Source: Pampus argenteus
Lineage: Eukaryota; Chordata; Actinopteri; Scombriformes; Stromateidae
Direction of reading: 5' to 3'
Length of the DNA stretch: 64,000 nucleotides
NCBI GenBank assembly: GCA_036937835.1
Contig: CM072862.1
Coordinates: 22,833,001-22,897,000 of the forward strand
This document shows, in pieces, positions 23,124-35,083 of this stretch (the stretch's first letter is position 1; each line of letters begins with the position of its first letter). A program made the position numbers and the translations under genes. Under the pieces are notes generated by a model that saw only the letters and a program-made list of their open reading frames with translations, was not told the origin of the DNA and ran no database searches.

Positions 23124-25413
23124 CAACAGTAAAATAGTTGAACAGCCTGGAGCCAAGGGTGAGGGCCGGTGAATAATTGAAAAGTCCTGCCAGGCTGACG
23201 CTGACTGTTTCCTCCGCTTGGATCAATGACTGGGGGTGGGTGGGTGGGGGGTCTCAGTTGGGATGCAGAGGGTGACAGGTGTTAACTTTCACCATGGAGG
23301 TTTACAGTAAACGCCTCCTGCAGCCGATGTTCATGTGCAGCTTTCCTTATAGGATTAAATGGCCTTGGTAAACACAATATAAGTGTGAGAAATTCAATGG
23401 CAATCTTTGTATTGGTGCGTGAATACGTGCAGACGTACACATGTGCACAAACAACTGAGTTTATCATGTCATTCAAATGGGTCATAAATCAGCCCTGACC
23501 TGGGTTTAATTGCCCCCTGAGCAGCCGTTTCATAGTTTTAAATGCCTCTCCACCACAGCATGGCAGCACAATAACTTGCGGTGAGGTTTTTTAAGACAAC
23601 CCAAGTAACAAATGCCGCCGGTGGTGCTGGAATTGCTTTCTTGAGACAAGCTGAACAACCAAGCATAGCATTATACGTCTTCATGAAATCGATCCCTCAC
23701 AAAAGGATGTTACTGGAATTAGGTCTCATTGCTCCGAGACTCTTTTTCTAAATTCTAAAACGCTCTAATGTTTATTCATCGGCGCGGCCTGTTTATCTGG
23801 GGGATAGGAATCAATGGATGAAAAAGAATGGGTCCATTTGAAAGAATACTCTTGATTTACTTAATTTGCTTATCTAGTTTGAGCAAATTCAAAAGAAATC
23901 AAAAATCCTTTAAGCTATTATTTCATCCCCACACATCATTTACTCTTTAATAGAGCTCAGTAAATGTTGGCTCAGGAACTCCCACCCCGGTTTCTAAACA
24001 TGAATCACCATAATTAAACTGGACCTGCAGGATAAAATGGTTTGGTTTTTTTAAAATTGCATTTTATTTACTTCAATCTCAGCATGCGGAGCTGCTTACG
24101 TCAATCATGACAAACATCTAGTGCGAAAGAACAGATCATACAAACATAACAAGGGAAAAGATGTACTCGATAAATAAATAAAATACATAGATGTACACAA
24201 AGACGGAGAGCGGAGAGACATTGCACATGTGCCTGGTAAATCAAATAGGAAGGAATACAATGAATAGTATAAAAACACAAAATTTAAATAATCGTATCTA
24301 TGTCATATTTATATATAGTATAGTAATGCATGGTCAGCGTTGTTTCCAGCAGCAGCAGACAGCCTCTAAAAGCCCAGCGTATAAAATTAGCAATTAGCTG
24401 GTGACCAAAGTGGAACATTTAGAGTCAGATATTTTGCTCGGGAGAACAGAGAGCTAGATGGAGAGTGAATAGAGGACTTAACTTTGTCAGACGGACACAA
24501 ACATGTGTTTTTTTTTAACCTAATATTCCTGTTTTGGCCCTTGATGAAGGTGCAAACTGAAGCATTAGGCTTTGATTCAACACGATGCTGTTTGAATAAA
24601 GAAGACGGTGTGTGTTCTGTCCTCAAAGGCTTCCAGCACAAGTATAAATTTGATAAGGTGTTGAGGTTCATTTGCCTCAAAGTGGCCAAAAGTATACTGC
24701 AGGTTTAAAGATGTTAATTTCCATCGCTTCATACTTCACTGCGACCATCTAAATTATGCTTGACACCATCAGGGTTTTAAAAAAAATTCAGAATTTACTG
24801 GCGGAGAACAAGCGACTGTGAGCAGCCCGAGTGTGTGAACTCAGAGCTGAGGTCAGATATTTCTGTGGAAGTGCTGCAGCAACTTTCTAAAGCCAGACCC
24901 CCCGGTGTGTATTTTCTCTCTGCCAGCCTCCAGCAGCTAGCAAGAGATGAGCTGTCTGGGAAGAGAGGCCAATGCGGCGGCGGCTCTCGTCTCATCTCCT
25001 CCTAATCCGGCAGCCCCCCCACCGACAACCACCAGCTACCCTACTCCACCCCGCTCAGTGACACTTAGCACTGGACAGTCTTTCCAATATTATCCACATC
25101 CCATTTCAGCTCATACTAATTGGAAACCTGGAGTCTCTCTGTCTTTTTTTACATTTCCTTTGTTCTTCCTCTTCTCCCCTGAGTGGCCGTCTTTTTTCTC
25201 TTATCATCTCGATATGAGAGACTGACAGTGAACTAACCCCACAGTTGTCTGTGTACTGGAGTAGCAGAGAAATGAGAGAGCGTAACCTGTGAAACCAAGC
25301 GCGCCCTTTATATTGGTTCATCTGCATGCAGGAGGAGGGCCGAGACACTGGAGGGCTTTATTGAAACAGATGACCTCAGGTTTATGTTTCATACATCATT
25401 ATCACAAAGCCGA

Positions 25414-25444
<31 letters not shown>

Positions 25445-27974
25445 TAAATGTATGGGCGTGCAAATACATGCACACAAACACACTTTATTTCCATCTTCAT
25501 TTCTCTCTCACACACACGCACACACAAAGGAGAATGTGCCATAAGGGTTTTAGTCTGGGGACTGGTGGTAGTGCACTTAGACTAACAGCAATTACCTGAT
25601 GTGCTGTATAGACCATGTGGAGAGTCCCGGGGAAATCCATCAAAATGCAGTACACTCCCAGTGGGCCTGTAATGAACTGGTGCTTTCCCAGCTCCTGTAC
25701 TGCACATCACATCAGTGTTTGGAAGCTTGCATTAGTCATGGCCAATGAAGGCCTAAGATGGGCTTGTGTCTACGTTCAAGAAGATGTTGTGCAAAAAGTC
25801 CATTTAGATCTGGTATAATGGTTTCTCTTTTTGCTTTGAGTTTAGTCATGGTCTGGTGCTTTTAAATATCTGAATTTCTGGTAACAACCTGCTTACGGAT
25901 CGTAAAGAGTCTCTTCCACTGTCGTTTGTCACTGACACTAATCTTAAAGATGTATTAGGTTCACTGAATCTAAAACATTGTCCAAGTTGTAGTTGTTTCA
26001 ACTATAACAAAGAGTAGAAATAACCTAAATATGCTGCACAAGTTATTCATCAATAACCTTGAATTGTCTTGTATCTGCAAAATAAAAATCTGCTTAGTTA
26101 CTACTTCTCTTTGGAAAGATGTCGGAGTCTCAGCAGCCGCGATGATCGCCGCGTTTTGTGTGACCAGAGCCAGAGAGCGCAAAAAATTAGCATGACACAT
26201 ATTTCAAATAAACCCGAATTTTCCCTTTAACACCAAATGGATTGCTGAGTCGTCAGTGCTGCTTGTGATTTTTAGGGAACCGACTGCTCGATTAGATTAG
26301 GGAAAAGTTGTGGTGTATGGTTTGTTTCTCAGGAAAATGTAAAATGTGAGAGGATGACATGAGAGGAGCTCATGCTATAAGAGAATCTTAATGTTTTTTT
26401 CTTAGTATCGTGCTTTGTGTTGCAGGTCACCTCTACATCACAATCACCCTTTTGACAGTCAGTATTGGTTCAGCAGGAAGTTTCGTGGATTCATTTTCTC
26501 TTCATGACATCTCATTTTCGGATTACCTGAGGGGTGGTGGGGTGGGGTGGTGGGCGGGTGTGGGTGGGTGGGGTATTGTGTTGCCACGGACAACTAATCT
26601 GTCACCAGGCTTTAATGGATTTCTATTTGGGATATAATTATATGGTTAAGCTGTCAGTCAAAATGTTTGCCAGACATCATGATGCCCTTAAGGTAAGAAA
26701 ACTCAATATTCTCTTAGAGAAACAGTGAAAGAATCCCGAATGAGATGAAAACCTGTAGGAAGCTCGTTGATGTGATATTTCAGGCGCCGTTAAAAAAATA
26801 AAAAATAAAAAAATGCTTGTTTTCAAAAACTAAAATCGACAAATGATTGATTTGTTTTACATTTTCATACAATTGAAGCCAGATGTTGCAAAGGCATGCA
26901 AAAAAATGATAATAATAATAATAATAGAAAGGATTATGCATAAAAAAGAAACCTCTATCTTCACACTAATTCCACTGTTTCCTTATGTGTTACTTGAATT
27001 TTTTAAATCCTTGTAATGTCTGTTTTGCTGTTTATTGTTTTATATAGTTTCTTTTATTATCAGTCATCTAATATGGCTGAACATGTACCCATTTCAAGCA
27101 GGAATAACAGCAACACATACACATGGACTGAATAACAACCCGCTGACTCATCACCCCTCATAGATTTATTTTACTGTGTTCTCTTCCTTGTGGCACATAT
27201 TGGGCCTAATTGGCATCTTCTGGGTACCTATTGACAGAGGTTAGGTAAGTGTAGAAAGTACATGCATATTTTCCTTGTTAGTGTACTGTGTTTTTCAAAT
27301 TTTCCTCTGTTCTAGGGAATTTGTTACTGCTTTTCTTTTTTTTTTTGCAGGCACTCGGAGTAAAGAAAACCTCCTTGTTTGCAGCTTATCACAAAGACGT
27401 TCTCTGTTTACAGCAGTGCCATATGTTTGAGGATATGCGTGTGCGTGAAACAAGAATTAATCACGGAGATGTGACCGAAACACTGACCCAGAAGGAAAAG
27501 AAAAACCCTTCATTTACTGAAAAAAGCCTAACGTCGGTCAAATAATGTCTCCTATTACATGAGAATATGACAGGAATTTAGATAATAAACTTAATCCTAC
27601 ATTTCTGTGACAGGCAAAGAAAATGAAAAAAAAAAAAAGCCCTGATGAAAGTCAAGCATATCAAATGTAACAGTGTTCCTTTAATTTCATAATTTCTCCA
27701 TCCGAGTGATTTTTAATTCACAGTCGATTTTTTTTTAGAAATATAATTTAAATGCCGGACATAATGTCCATATATGAGGGCTGGGATTGCTGCTGGCCGA
27801 GGCGATGGAGCGTGATGATTCTTTGTCAAATGGACACATGGCCAAAACCACATGTGTCCAGGATCCTCGGGTACCTGCAGGGTATTAGTGCTGAACAGAG
27901 GGGAGGAGGGCTGTGGGATGCTGGATAGAGAGGTGCTGACACTTGGCTGCAGTAAGCAGGGATACGACGGCTGC

Positions 27975-28033
27975 TGCACACACACACACACACATACACA
28001 TACATAAATATACAGACACACACACACACACAC
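27975..28033. repeat. (CA)n microsatellite
   Basis: CA runs interrupted by TACACATA and TAAATATACAGA. Confidence 0.95.
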
Positions 28034-28737
28034 TATTGCGCCAGGCTTTTAGGGGCTTGGTGGGACATGGGGGGAAGGCAGATGGGGAAGGACATGACCG
28101 GTGTCTACAGGGACAGCTGCGGACGTCTCCCCTCCTCACCGCCTCACACCTGTTACACATCATGTCCGCTACAGCACTCACAGCATCTTGGGTAAACCCC
28201 AGCACGATGCCACACACTACAAGGATTAACAAACAATAACCCGACACACACACACACACACATATAAATATAAATAACAAACAATATTCTCTAATGAGTC
28301 TGATATACAATAACTTCGGGAAGGTAAAAGTGAATTGTTTCAGCTCTTTTTTTCTATCATTTTATTGGCACTGAGTGTGAATAATGATTGGACGTTATCA
28401 TGAAATTAATTACGAGAATGACTATGAATCCCCTGAATTGAGTAATTCAGCTCATTGGTCGTGCTTCTCATCCACAAAGCCTTTATCCCTGTGTGAATTC
28501 ACCACTGAATAATTCAATTTTTTTATGTCCTACTATTTCTGTTCCAGTAGCATTAACAACTCTCTGTCCAATGTGCCATATCTCCCAGTAATGTGAAATT
28601 CATTCATGAAGGAGACATGTAAATGGCAGTTTTTGGTCCTACAGATCCCCCACGTTTATATTAGTATTTTATGCAACAAAGAAATCGCGGTGGATGATGA
28701 ATAAAAGATAAATCAGCTGTGTATCAATGCTATTCCC

Positions 28738-29015
28738 TTAAAGGAATAGTTCAACATTTAGGGAAATATGATTATTAATTGAACACAACAGTGACATATC
28801 ATCACCTTTTAAGTTGATGCGGTCAACTTGTTAGCAAACAATTGCTTATTATTACACATCCGGCAGTCACGCAGCGACATTATCATTCAGTCTGAGTCGT
28901 GTTTCTGTCCACCTGATGATTATAAGTTTAATATTCGCTCTCTTTTAGCTCTGTTTTTGGCTCTCTATCGACCCCCAAGGGAAATATCTGCTAAAAATGC
29001 GCCACTATGTTAATA
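28738..29015 (+). mobile_element. Fish MITE with TTAAAGGAATAG terminus (copy B)
   Basis: Starts TTAAAGGAATAGTTCAACAT, a terminal sequence shared by several non-autonomous elements of spiny-rayed fishes. It continues through GACATATCATCACC, ATTACACATC, GACATTATCATTCA and GTTTCTGTCCACCTGATGA to CTGCTAAAAATGCGCCACTA. The 3' end is truncated or decayed. Just before it, CTATTCCC forms a near-palindrome with GGAATAG across a TTAA. Confidence 0.75.
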
Positions 29016-29082
29016 GAGAATTAACATTTGCACATCCTTTAATATTCAAATCTGTTATTTATTTATTAGTTTTCCAACAAAT

Positions 29083-29084
<2 letters not shown>

Positions 29085-29120
<36 letters not shown>
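29085..29120. repeat. (AT)n microsatellite
   Basis: Pure AT run just downstream of the MITE copy B. Confidence 0.95.
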
Positions 29121-29122
<2 letters not shown>

Positions 29123-30072
29123 TGCTGGCAACCCATTACCCAGTTAGACATTCGTAAACTTCATATCTGACTTTTTTACCTGTCGAGGGGATCATAGCTC
29201 TCAAATGTTCTCTGTGAGAATATGACTTTGCCCTATAGTGATATAGAGAAAAAGAAAGCTGCCTTTCATTAAGGTCTGGAAGGTCGGTGTAAACATTAGT
29301 CAGGAAGCTAAACTAAAAGGCAGAGAGCAGCGAGAGGTCAGGTCAGAGAGAAGCGAGAGGTCAAGTGAGAGAAAGAGTCGCGGCTTCCTTCAAAGTCTTT
29401 TGTTCCATCTTAGATATAGAGCACACCATTAAAGCATTTCCTGAGGTAAAGAAGCATGAAAGGATTAAACAGTATACCACCTAACAGAGAACAAAAAAAC
29501 AAAAAAAAAGCCATAAAACTGATACACAGGAACAAAATCAATAATCTGACTCACTCTCCAAGATCACTTTAAACGGGTGTGGTCACTAACAAGGGATTTC
29601 TCATCCACAGTCCCGTGACTTGAAGCTACAGGCACAAACAGTTTTCTCTAATGATATCAGTAGTTATAACAATGTTTCCATTACCTTACATAGGCAGAGT
29701 TATATATTTGTCCAGGGCAAAGCTGCAGCACAGGTAAGTCCAAAAAGAGCCCACGGAGAGTTATAATAAATTATGGAGAGGTTCGCGCAGTCCTTTTCAT
29801 AAAACATAAAGCCTATGGCAACTAATTTGGAGTTTGGTTCTGAGCCCTTGAAATATTTACAGGCTGTGTGAACCGAGGTGGATCAGTTTCTTTTAAAAAA
29901 GTATAGTGAAGAGAGTGTCTCTATATATATATATATATACATAAAATAATGATTATATATATATTAAAAATGTAAAAGCAGTGTGATTATTTCTTATCGA
30001 TCTTCTTTTAAAATATATGAAGACTTTTTGTAACTTGCTGTTAGGCAAGCGAGGTACAGACAGCAGTTTATT

Positions 30073-30360
30073 ATACAGACATTCAGTGTTCCCAGAGGAT
30101 GAATCCTGCTCCTCACATGTTCCCTCGTCCTCCACCTGCAGATTGATATTTTGTTTGTTTTTTATTGTAATATCTTGACAACTATTGGATGGATTAGCAT
30201 GACATTTAGTGCAGATACACACAGTGCTTATGACTTATGACTTTGTTTTAATCCCCCTCTGACTTTTTCCCCTTAACGCAACCATTGACATTTGTGGTTT
30301 TAAGTAAAAATGTCTCGACCGTATGGGTTGCCATGAAACCTCCGTTCATATCCCCCTTCT
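30073..30360 (+). repeat. Teleost interspersed repeat of the CAACTATTGGATGGATT family
   Basis: Contains CAGACATTCAGTGTTCCCAG, GAGGATGAATCC, TCTTGACAACTATTGGATGG, TTGACATTTGTGGTTTTAAG and GGGTTGCCATGAAACC. Their order and spacing match a dispersed repeat I know from many fish genomes, often found in 3' UTRs and as partial tandem monomers. It has no coding capacity. The superfamily is uncertain. Confidence 0.75.
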
Positions 30361-32138
30361 GGATCAAACGCGGTAACTTTGCACTTCCATCTTCTCATTT
30401 CTAATTGTGCAGCGCTTTTTGGTTTATGATGAAAGCGTGGTATTATGTGTAGGGAGTAGCGAGTGAGTGAAGAAGGGAAGTGATTTCAGACACGGCCTTG
30501 GTCTTTTCAAGGGATTTGGTGAATAACAAAAAAATACAACATTGTTAACCTTTAAATCCTTAATAATAATGGCACTCGAGCCTCAATGGGTGCAATTATT
30601 TTTTATTTATTTATTTTTTGCTCTTGTAATCATGTAGCAATTATTTCATTATCAGGTAATAATTATGTTGTGATCACCAATGGCCTTGAAATAATAATAA
30701 TAATAATATAATAATAATGATTAGCATGACTCATTTGGCCAACTCAATATCACTCAAACAGTTTCCAGTCATAATCAAACTATGCAACTACCATCAGTTC
30801 CCACATCATTACAGGAGTCATAATAATAATACGCCCATGTCTCCTAAAGTACAACCTTGTCCTTTCTGGGAATGTGAAAGAACAATAAATGTAAATGTGT
30901 TTTTTTTACATATAAATGTGATATATTTCTAACACTGTGTTTTCTTTTATATCTTTTCCTTCGCCTCAGTGTCAAACTGATTCCCCAGCAGACTCCAGCA
31001 GAAGCTGAAGCTCCTCCAGTTAACGTTGCCAGCTGCCCTGAGGCGAGTTTAACCTGAGAGGAGAGATGCACCTGTACAACATTAAGCGGGGGATTGCGGC
31101 GCTCAAGCTCACTAAATCTCTGTCCACTCAACAGGTATTAAACTCCAAGCAGTGAAGCGCCACACAGGGGGGCTACACACACACACACATCTCCTCCTCC
31201 CTGCTGATGAGCCTTTGCTTCCCTGTCTTGCCTGCCAGTGTTGTCAGTAGTCATGCAAAGAAAACCGGCCGCATAGTCAGTCAGCCTGCAAATTATTGCA
31301 GGGTGGAGATTGTCAGGGGAGCAGGTTGTCAACTCTGCTTGTCTCTCAACATTTCTTCAGCATACATGAGTTGAACATGTTTTTTTTTTTTTAAATTCTC
31401 TTTCCTCCTCACTCGTAAACATTTCTTTGTCTGTGTGAACTGGGCATGGCATGATTGTGAGTGACCTTACTAAATCTATCCGCCGGAGAATACGGTTTAC
31501 CCCCCCACCCCCCCACCCCGCCGGCACGCTGAGTGATTTTGATTATGAAACAATCTGTTATTCACATTTCACAGTTCAGGGCAAAAACCCTGCAAACATC
31601 CTGCCATATATCAAACAACCTTCAGAATCTGCTTCGCCACTCACAGATGTCCAAATCACTCTTTCATCCTGTTTATCTGGAAATGCATCTCTGATTTACT
31701 CTGGTGGCTAAATTAGAGGCACACATGTTTATATCCACAAGCTGTACTTGATTATTTTGTTAAGCTTTTTTTTTTTTTCTCTCTCTCTGAGGCAGTTTAG
31801 GAGTATACCAATGTTGTTCTGCAGCACAATGAAATTCATTTATCTTACAGTATGTCCTTATTCTGAAACCTTTAAATGTGGCTGGCAATTTTCTTATATT
31901 TTTCTTACTGTCAACAAATCTCCTGTGCAGATCCAAACTAACAATGAACTTACAAAGTACTTGTGTGTGTCCAAAGCCTGATATATTGTATTCTTTGTGC
32001 CGTAGACCTGTTTCATTGCCCAGAAACTATTATAAACGTGTCAATGAGTCACACCGCTGAACTTGGTGACATGTTACTTCTTCCCCCCCTCGAAGAAATG
32101 GCTCCAAAGAGTAATAACAGCAATCACATTTTCAATCT
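30361..32138. other. Gene-free stretch
   Basis: Contains TAA/ATA triplet runs at about 30690-30715, poly-T, and a C-rich stretch at 31500-31520. I see no gene, RNA gene or recognised repeat. Confidence 0.45.
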
Positions 32139-32315
32139 CAGGAGAGTAGTTCATTGTACGGCAGACGCCACTGGACATGCACCGGCTTGTTGTGCTACTT
32201 ATTACAACATCTTGACGGTGTGCTGAAGGTCTTTGAGAAAAATACGATACGAAATAAGGAACCGCGTTACTGTGAATGCGCAGTGGCGTCTGCCGTACAA
32301 GGAACTTCTCTCCTG
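32139..32315. mobile_element. 177-bp inverted-repeat element, candidate MITE
   Basis: A left arm at 32139-32173 and a right arm at 32281-32315 are 35 nt each and inverse complements with only two mismatches. The inner 20 nt (TTGTACGGCAGACGCCACTG on the left) are perfectly paired. The 107-bp spacer is unrelated. The ends read CAGGAGAG...CTCTCCTG. I could not identify a clear target-site duplication or a known family. It could also be a foldback capable of forming a long hairpin RNA. Confidence 0.7.
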
Positions 32316-33158
32316 GGAGCGAAAATAAAGCTGATATTAGACTTTGGGGATCAGGATCAGTTTATTGATTATTTGGCTCTGCACATGTGATTTAAAAACA
32401 ATAAGAAAAATGTTAGAAAATCACATTTAACTTGAAGTACAACGATGTCTTAGCATAAGCTTGTTCCCGGATGAAAACAGGAAAACAAGCAGCTGGTTAG
32501 TAGATAGTGATTGATGGTATGTGGTGGTCATGATGAAAGCAGGTCAAAGCCGCGAGGGTCACATTCTTCTCCTTCTGTCTGTGGCTCTTTATCTCTAACC
32601 ACCTTTCATCCTCACAAAACAAGAAATGGGAGTAATGTCTGTTTAGGTTTTTAGCAGGTTTAGGTCATATATTGACAGTAAATGCAGTCTGTGGACAGTA
32701 GTACCACAACATAACGTTCCCAGATTAAAGAGTAGAAAGCGACATTTCATGATTTGTTGGTTGAGGATTTTCATAGACTAAACAAAAAAGGAAAAAAAAA
32801 ACAAAAAACAAAACTTCATTTGAAGACAGATATATTGTGTGTTAGAAATTCATGCAAACTAGAAGCCAGCTTTGTTTTATTTAAAAACTCCAGAAATTTC
32901 AACACATATTTGAACACATAAAACCCACACACTAGATGAAATGGGAAAAGAGCAAAATGCCTGTTCCCATGTGCTTCAAATTTTTATTAACTATTGCTGC
33001 TCTCACTGCAGCTCATTACAGCCCCTATAGTGGAGTGAAAAGGTCTGGAGAGCCCTACCTCACTACCTCCCATACAGCCTCCCTCAGGGGCATTACCCTT
33101 ACAATGGCATAGGCTTTGTAATCTGAGCCCAGCAGGTATGTTGATGGAGCTGACATGT

Positions 33159-33198
<40 letters not shown>

Positions 33199-34484
33199 AC
33201 TGTTCAGGCATCAAAGATCTCACCATTAAAGGAGCGGACTTCTTTATCAGATTTCGATAGACAACCGAAGAAGAAGCACGTATGTGTGTGTGTGTGTGTG
33301 TGTGTGCTGCATAGCAACACTATTAAAAAGGAATGGGAGGTCAAAACAGAGAAAGAGGGAGGACAAAGCTTTGTGGATTTTACTAACGCCAGTGCAGACA
33401 GTACTGTATGCATTCATGCAAGTAGTCGAAGTTTAAGATTTTCATGATGCAAATATTCTCATACATAGTGAAAACACAAAACAGCTCTCTAAAGATAAGA
33501 TAAAAACAAGACAAAACACATATTTATACGAAGTACGTAAATGCTTAATTAACAGTAGATGTATGTAAATGAATGGTGTATAATGTAGCTTTAATTAGAC
33601 TTATAACAATATATGGTTGCACACAAAACAGAAGAACAAATCCTTAGAGTGTGTTACAAAACATGTTTTCATTTTTTTATTCACGTGTACATATCCTTCA
33701 CACGTGGCCTTAAACCTGTTTGTAAATGTAAAGAGCTTGAGGATTCATTCTTGCATTCAAGGGTCACTCTCAGTCATATCTAATGGCCTTCATCAGTGGA
33801 TGGAGTCAAAGAGAAAGAGGAAGTCTTAATACATAAAATACTTCAAAATGTGTAGGTTTATCCTATTTGATTACAACTGTGTGGCAAAAACATTAAAAAA
33901 TAACTTTATATCTGCTTACAATTACCTGATAGTGTGATATAGTTACAAACTGTGTAATTGAATTAATTATTATAATTTAATTAATTGCCTTAAAATGCTA
34001 AATAGAAAAAAATATATGCAGATAATATGCAGAAATATATTTATAAAATTGCCTTATACAGTATTATTACCCTGTGAAATCAATGTATCTGCATAATCCA
34101 ATTGTGCAGTCTAATAAAGTGAAGCTACAGTATATTTGGTCATAAAGATTCATACAGATATTAAATAATTTCTTATCCTGACTCTGAAACACTGACACCA
34201 TCATCAGTACGTTGATCTTCTACAAAAAAACAGATGGCAGAGATATTCGTATGACTAAAAACAGTGTGGATGTATATAGCTGAGGTAATTACCTGATGAG
34301 CGATGACAGAGGTAGTAGAGTCACAGAGGGGAGTTGATACAGCATAGAGCTCACTGCTGTTAACATGAGAGGGCCAAATGTCTGATATCTTACATTAGTG
34401 TTTAGTGAGACATCCATCTAATGGAAGCAGCCACCTGTTTACTGTCAACCTTAAAGAGACGTCGCTGCTGCAACCAGCGGTGGG
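32316..34484. other. Gene-free stretch with (TG)n tracts
   Basis: (TG)n runs lie at 33162-33191 and 33283-33306. The open frame spanning 33160-33447 is built on these runs and is not treated as coding. Confidence 0.45.
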
Positions 34485-34867
34485 CAGTGGTGGAAAGTAC
34501 TGGGCAAATTTGTAGGTATTTGTTCTTGTGTATTTCCATTGTGTTTAATACGACTCAATACATGACACATCTTAGCCCAAAATAAATAAAACTCTAAAGT
34601 CACATTGGAAAACTACTAACAGATTATAAAGTAATTAAACAACCTATAACAGTAAAATGTAAAATAATACAGAGACATTAATGCTTCAGGATAATATATA
34701 ATAATATATCAGTCACAAAAGCCACATTTATATAGACGTTGTTTTAACCTGTGAGATACATTTAGATATTAATACTTCAATACTTTAACTCAAGTAGGAT
34801 TTAAAATGTAGGATTTTTACTGGTACTGCTGGTATTTTTACTTAAGTAACTGATATGAGTACTTGAG
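34485..34867 (+). mobile_element. Decayed hAT-like MITE (CAGTGGTGGAAAGTAC end)
   Basis: Starts CAGTGGTGGAAAGTAC, and the other end contains ACTTTAACTCAAGTAGGATT, TTTTTACTTAAGTAACTGAT and GAGTACTTGAG. This ACTTAAGTA/TACTTGAG vocabulary is typical of a very common fish non-autonomous element whose intact copies end in CCACCACTG. The right terminus is missing here. Confidence 0.65.
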
Positions 34868-34990
34868 GAGTCCCTCAGGGCTCTGTTCCTGGACCTCATC
34901 TGTTGAAAGTGGAAAAAAAGTGGACATTTTCGGAGACTTTTATGTGCTGCATTTAGACTGCTCATTAATCATTTTCTGCCTATCACACAG

Positions 34991-35083
34991 AATACGCCGC
35001 CAATGCCAGCAAGGAACTCGTCGGAAACGTATCAGCAGCTTGCATGGCTCCACAGGCTGCTGTCATTATGGCAGCAGGGAGGC
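34991..35083 (+). other. Splice-flanked open segment, candidate unannotated exon
   Basis: A good pyrimidine tract and TATCACACAG precede it, and a donor-like GGC|GTAAGG follows. The 93-nt segment is open in all three forward frames. I recognise no protein. Such segments arise by chance in 40 kb of DNA, so this is only a candidate. Confidence 0.15.

Larger units (their letters stand above)
22481..28737. other. Gene-free stretch with scattered simple repeats
   Basis: Holds (AT)n(GA)n at 23066-23123, (CT)n at about 25409-25439, and (CA)n with interruptions at about 27975-28033. A short Pro/Ala-rich open frame at 24947-25140 sits in a locally GC-richer patch. It has no recognisable domain or convincing splice context, and I do not call it a gene. 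Confidence 0.45.

Noticed and set aside
24947..25225. Pro/Ala/Thr-rich open frame
   Set aside because: Low-complexity composition in a local GC-rich patch, with no domain and no convincing splice context.
30326..30342. GGTTGCCATGAAACC, resembling an X-box
   Set aside because: The right half-site is broken, and it lies within a dispersed fish repeat whose consensus contains this sequence.
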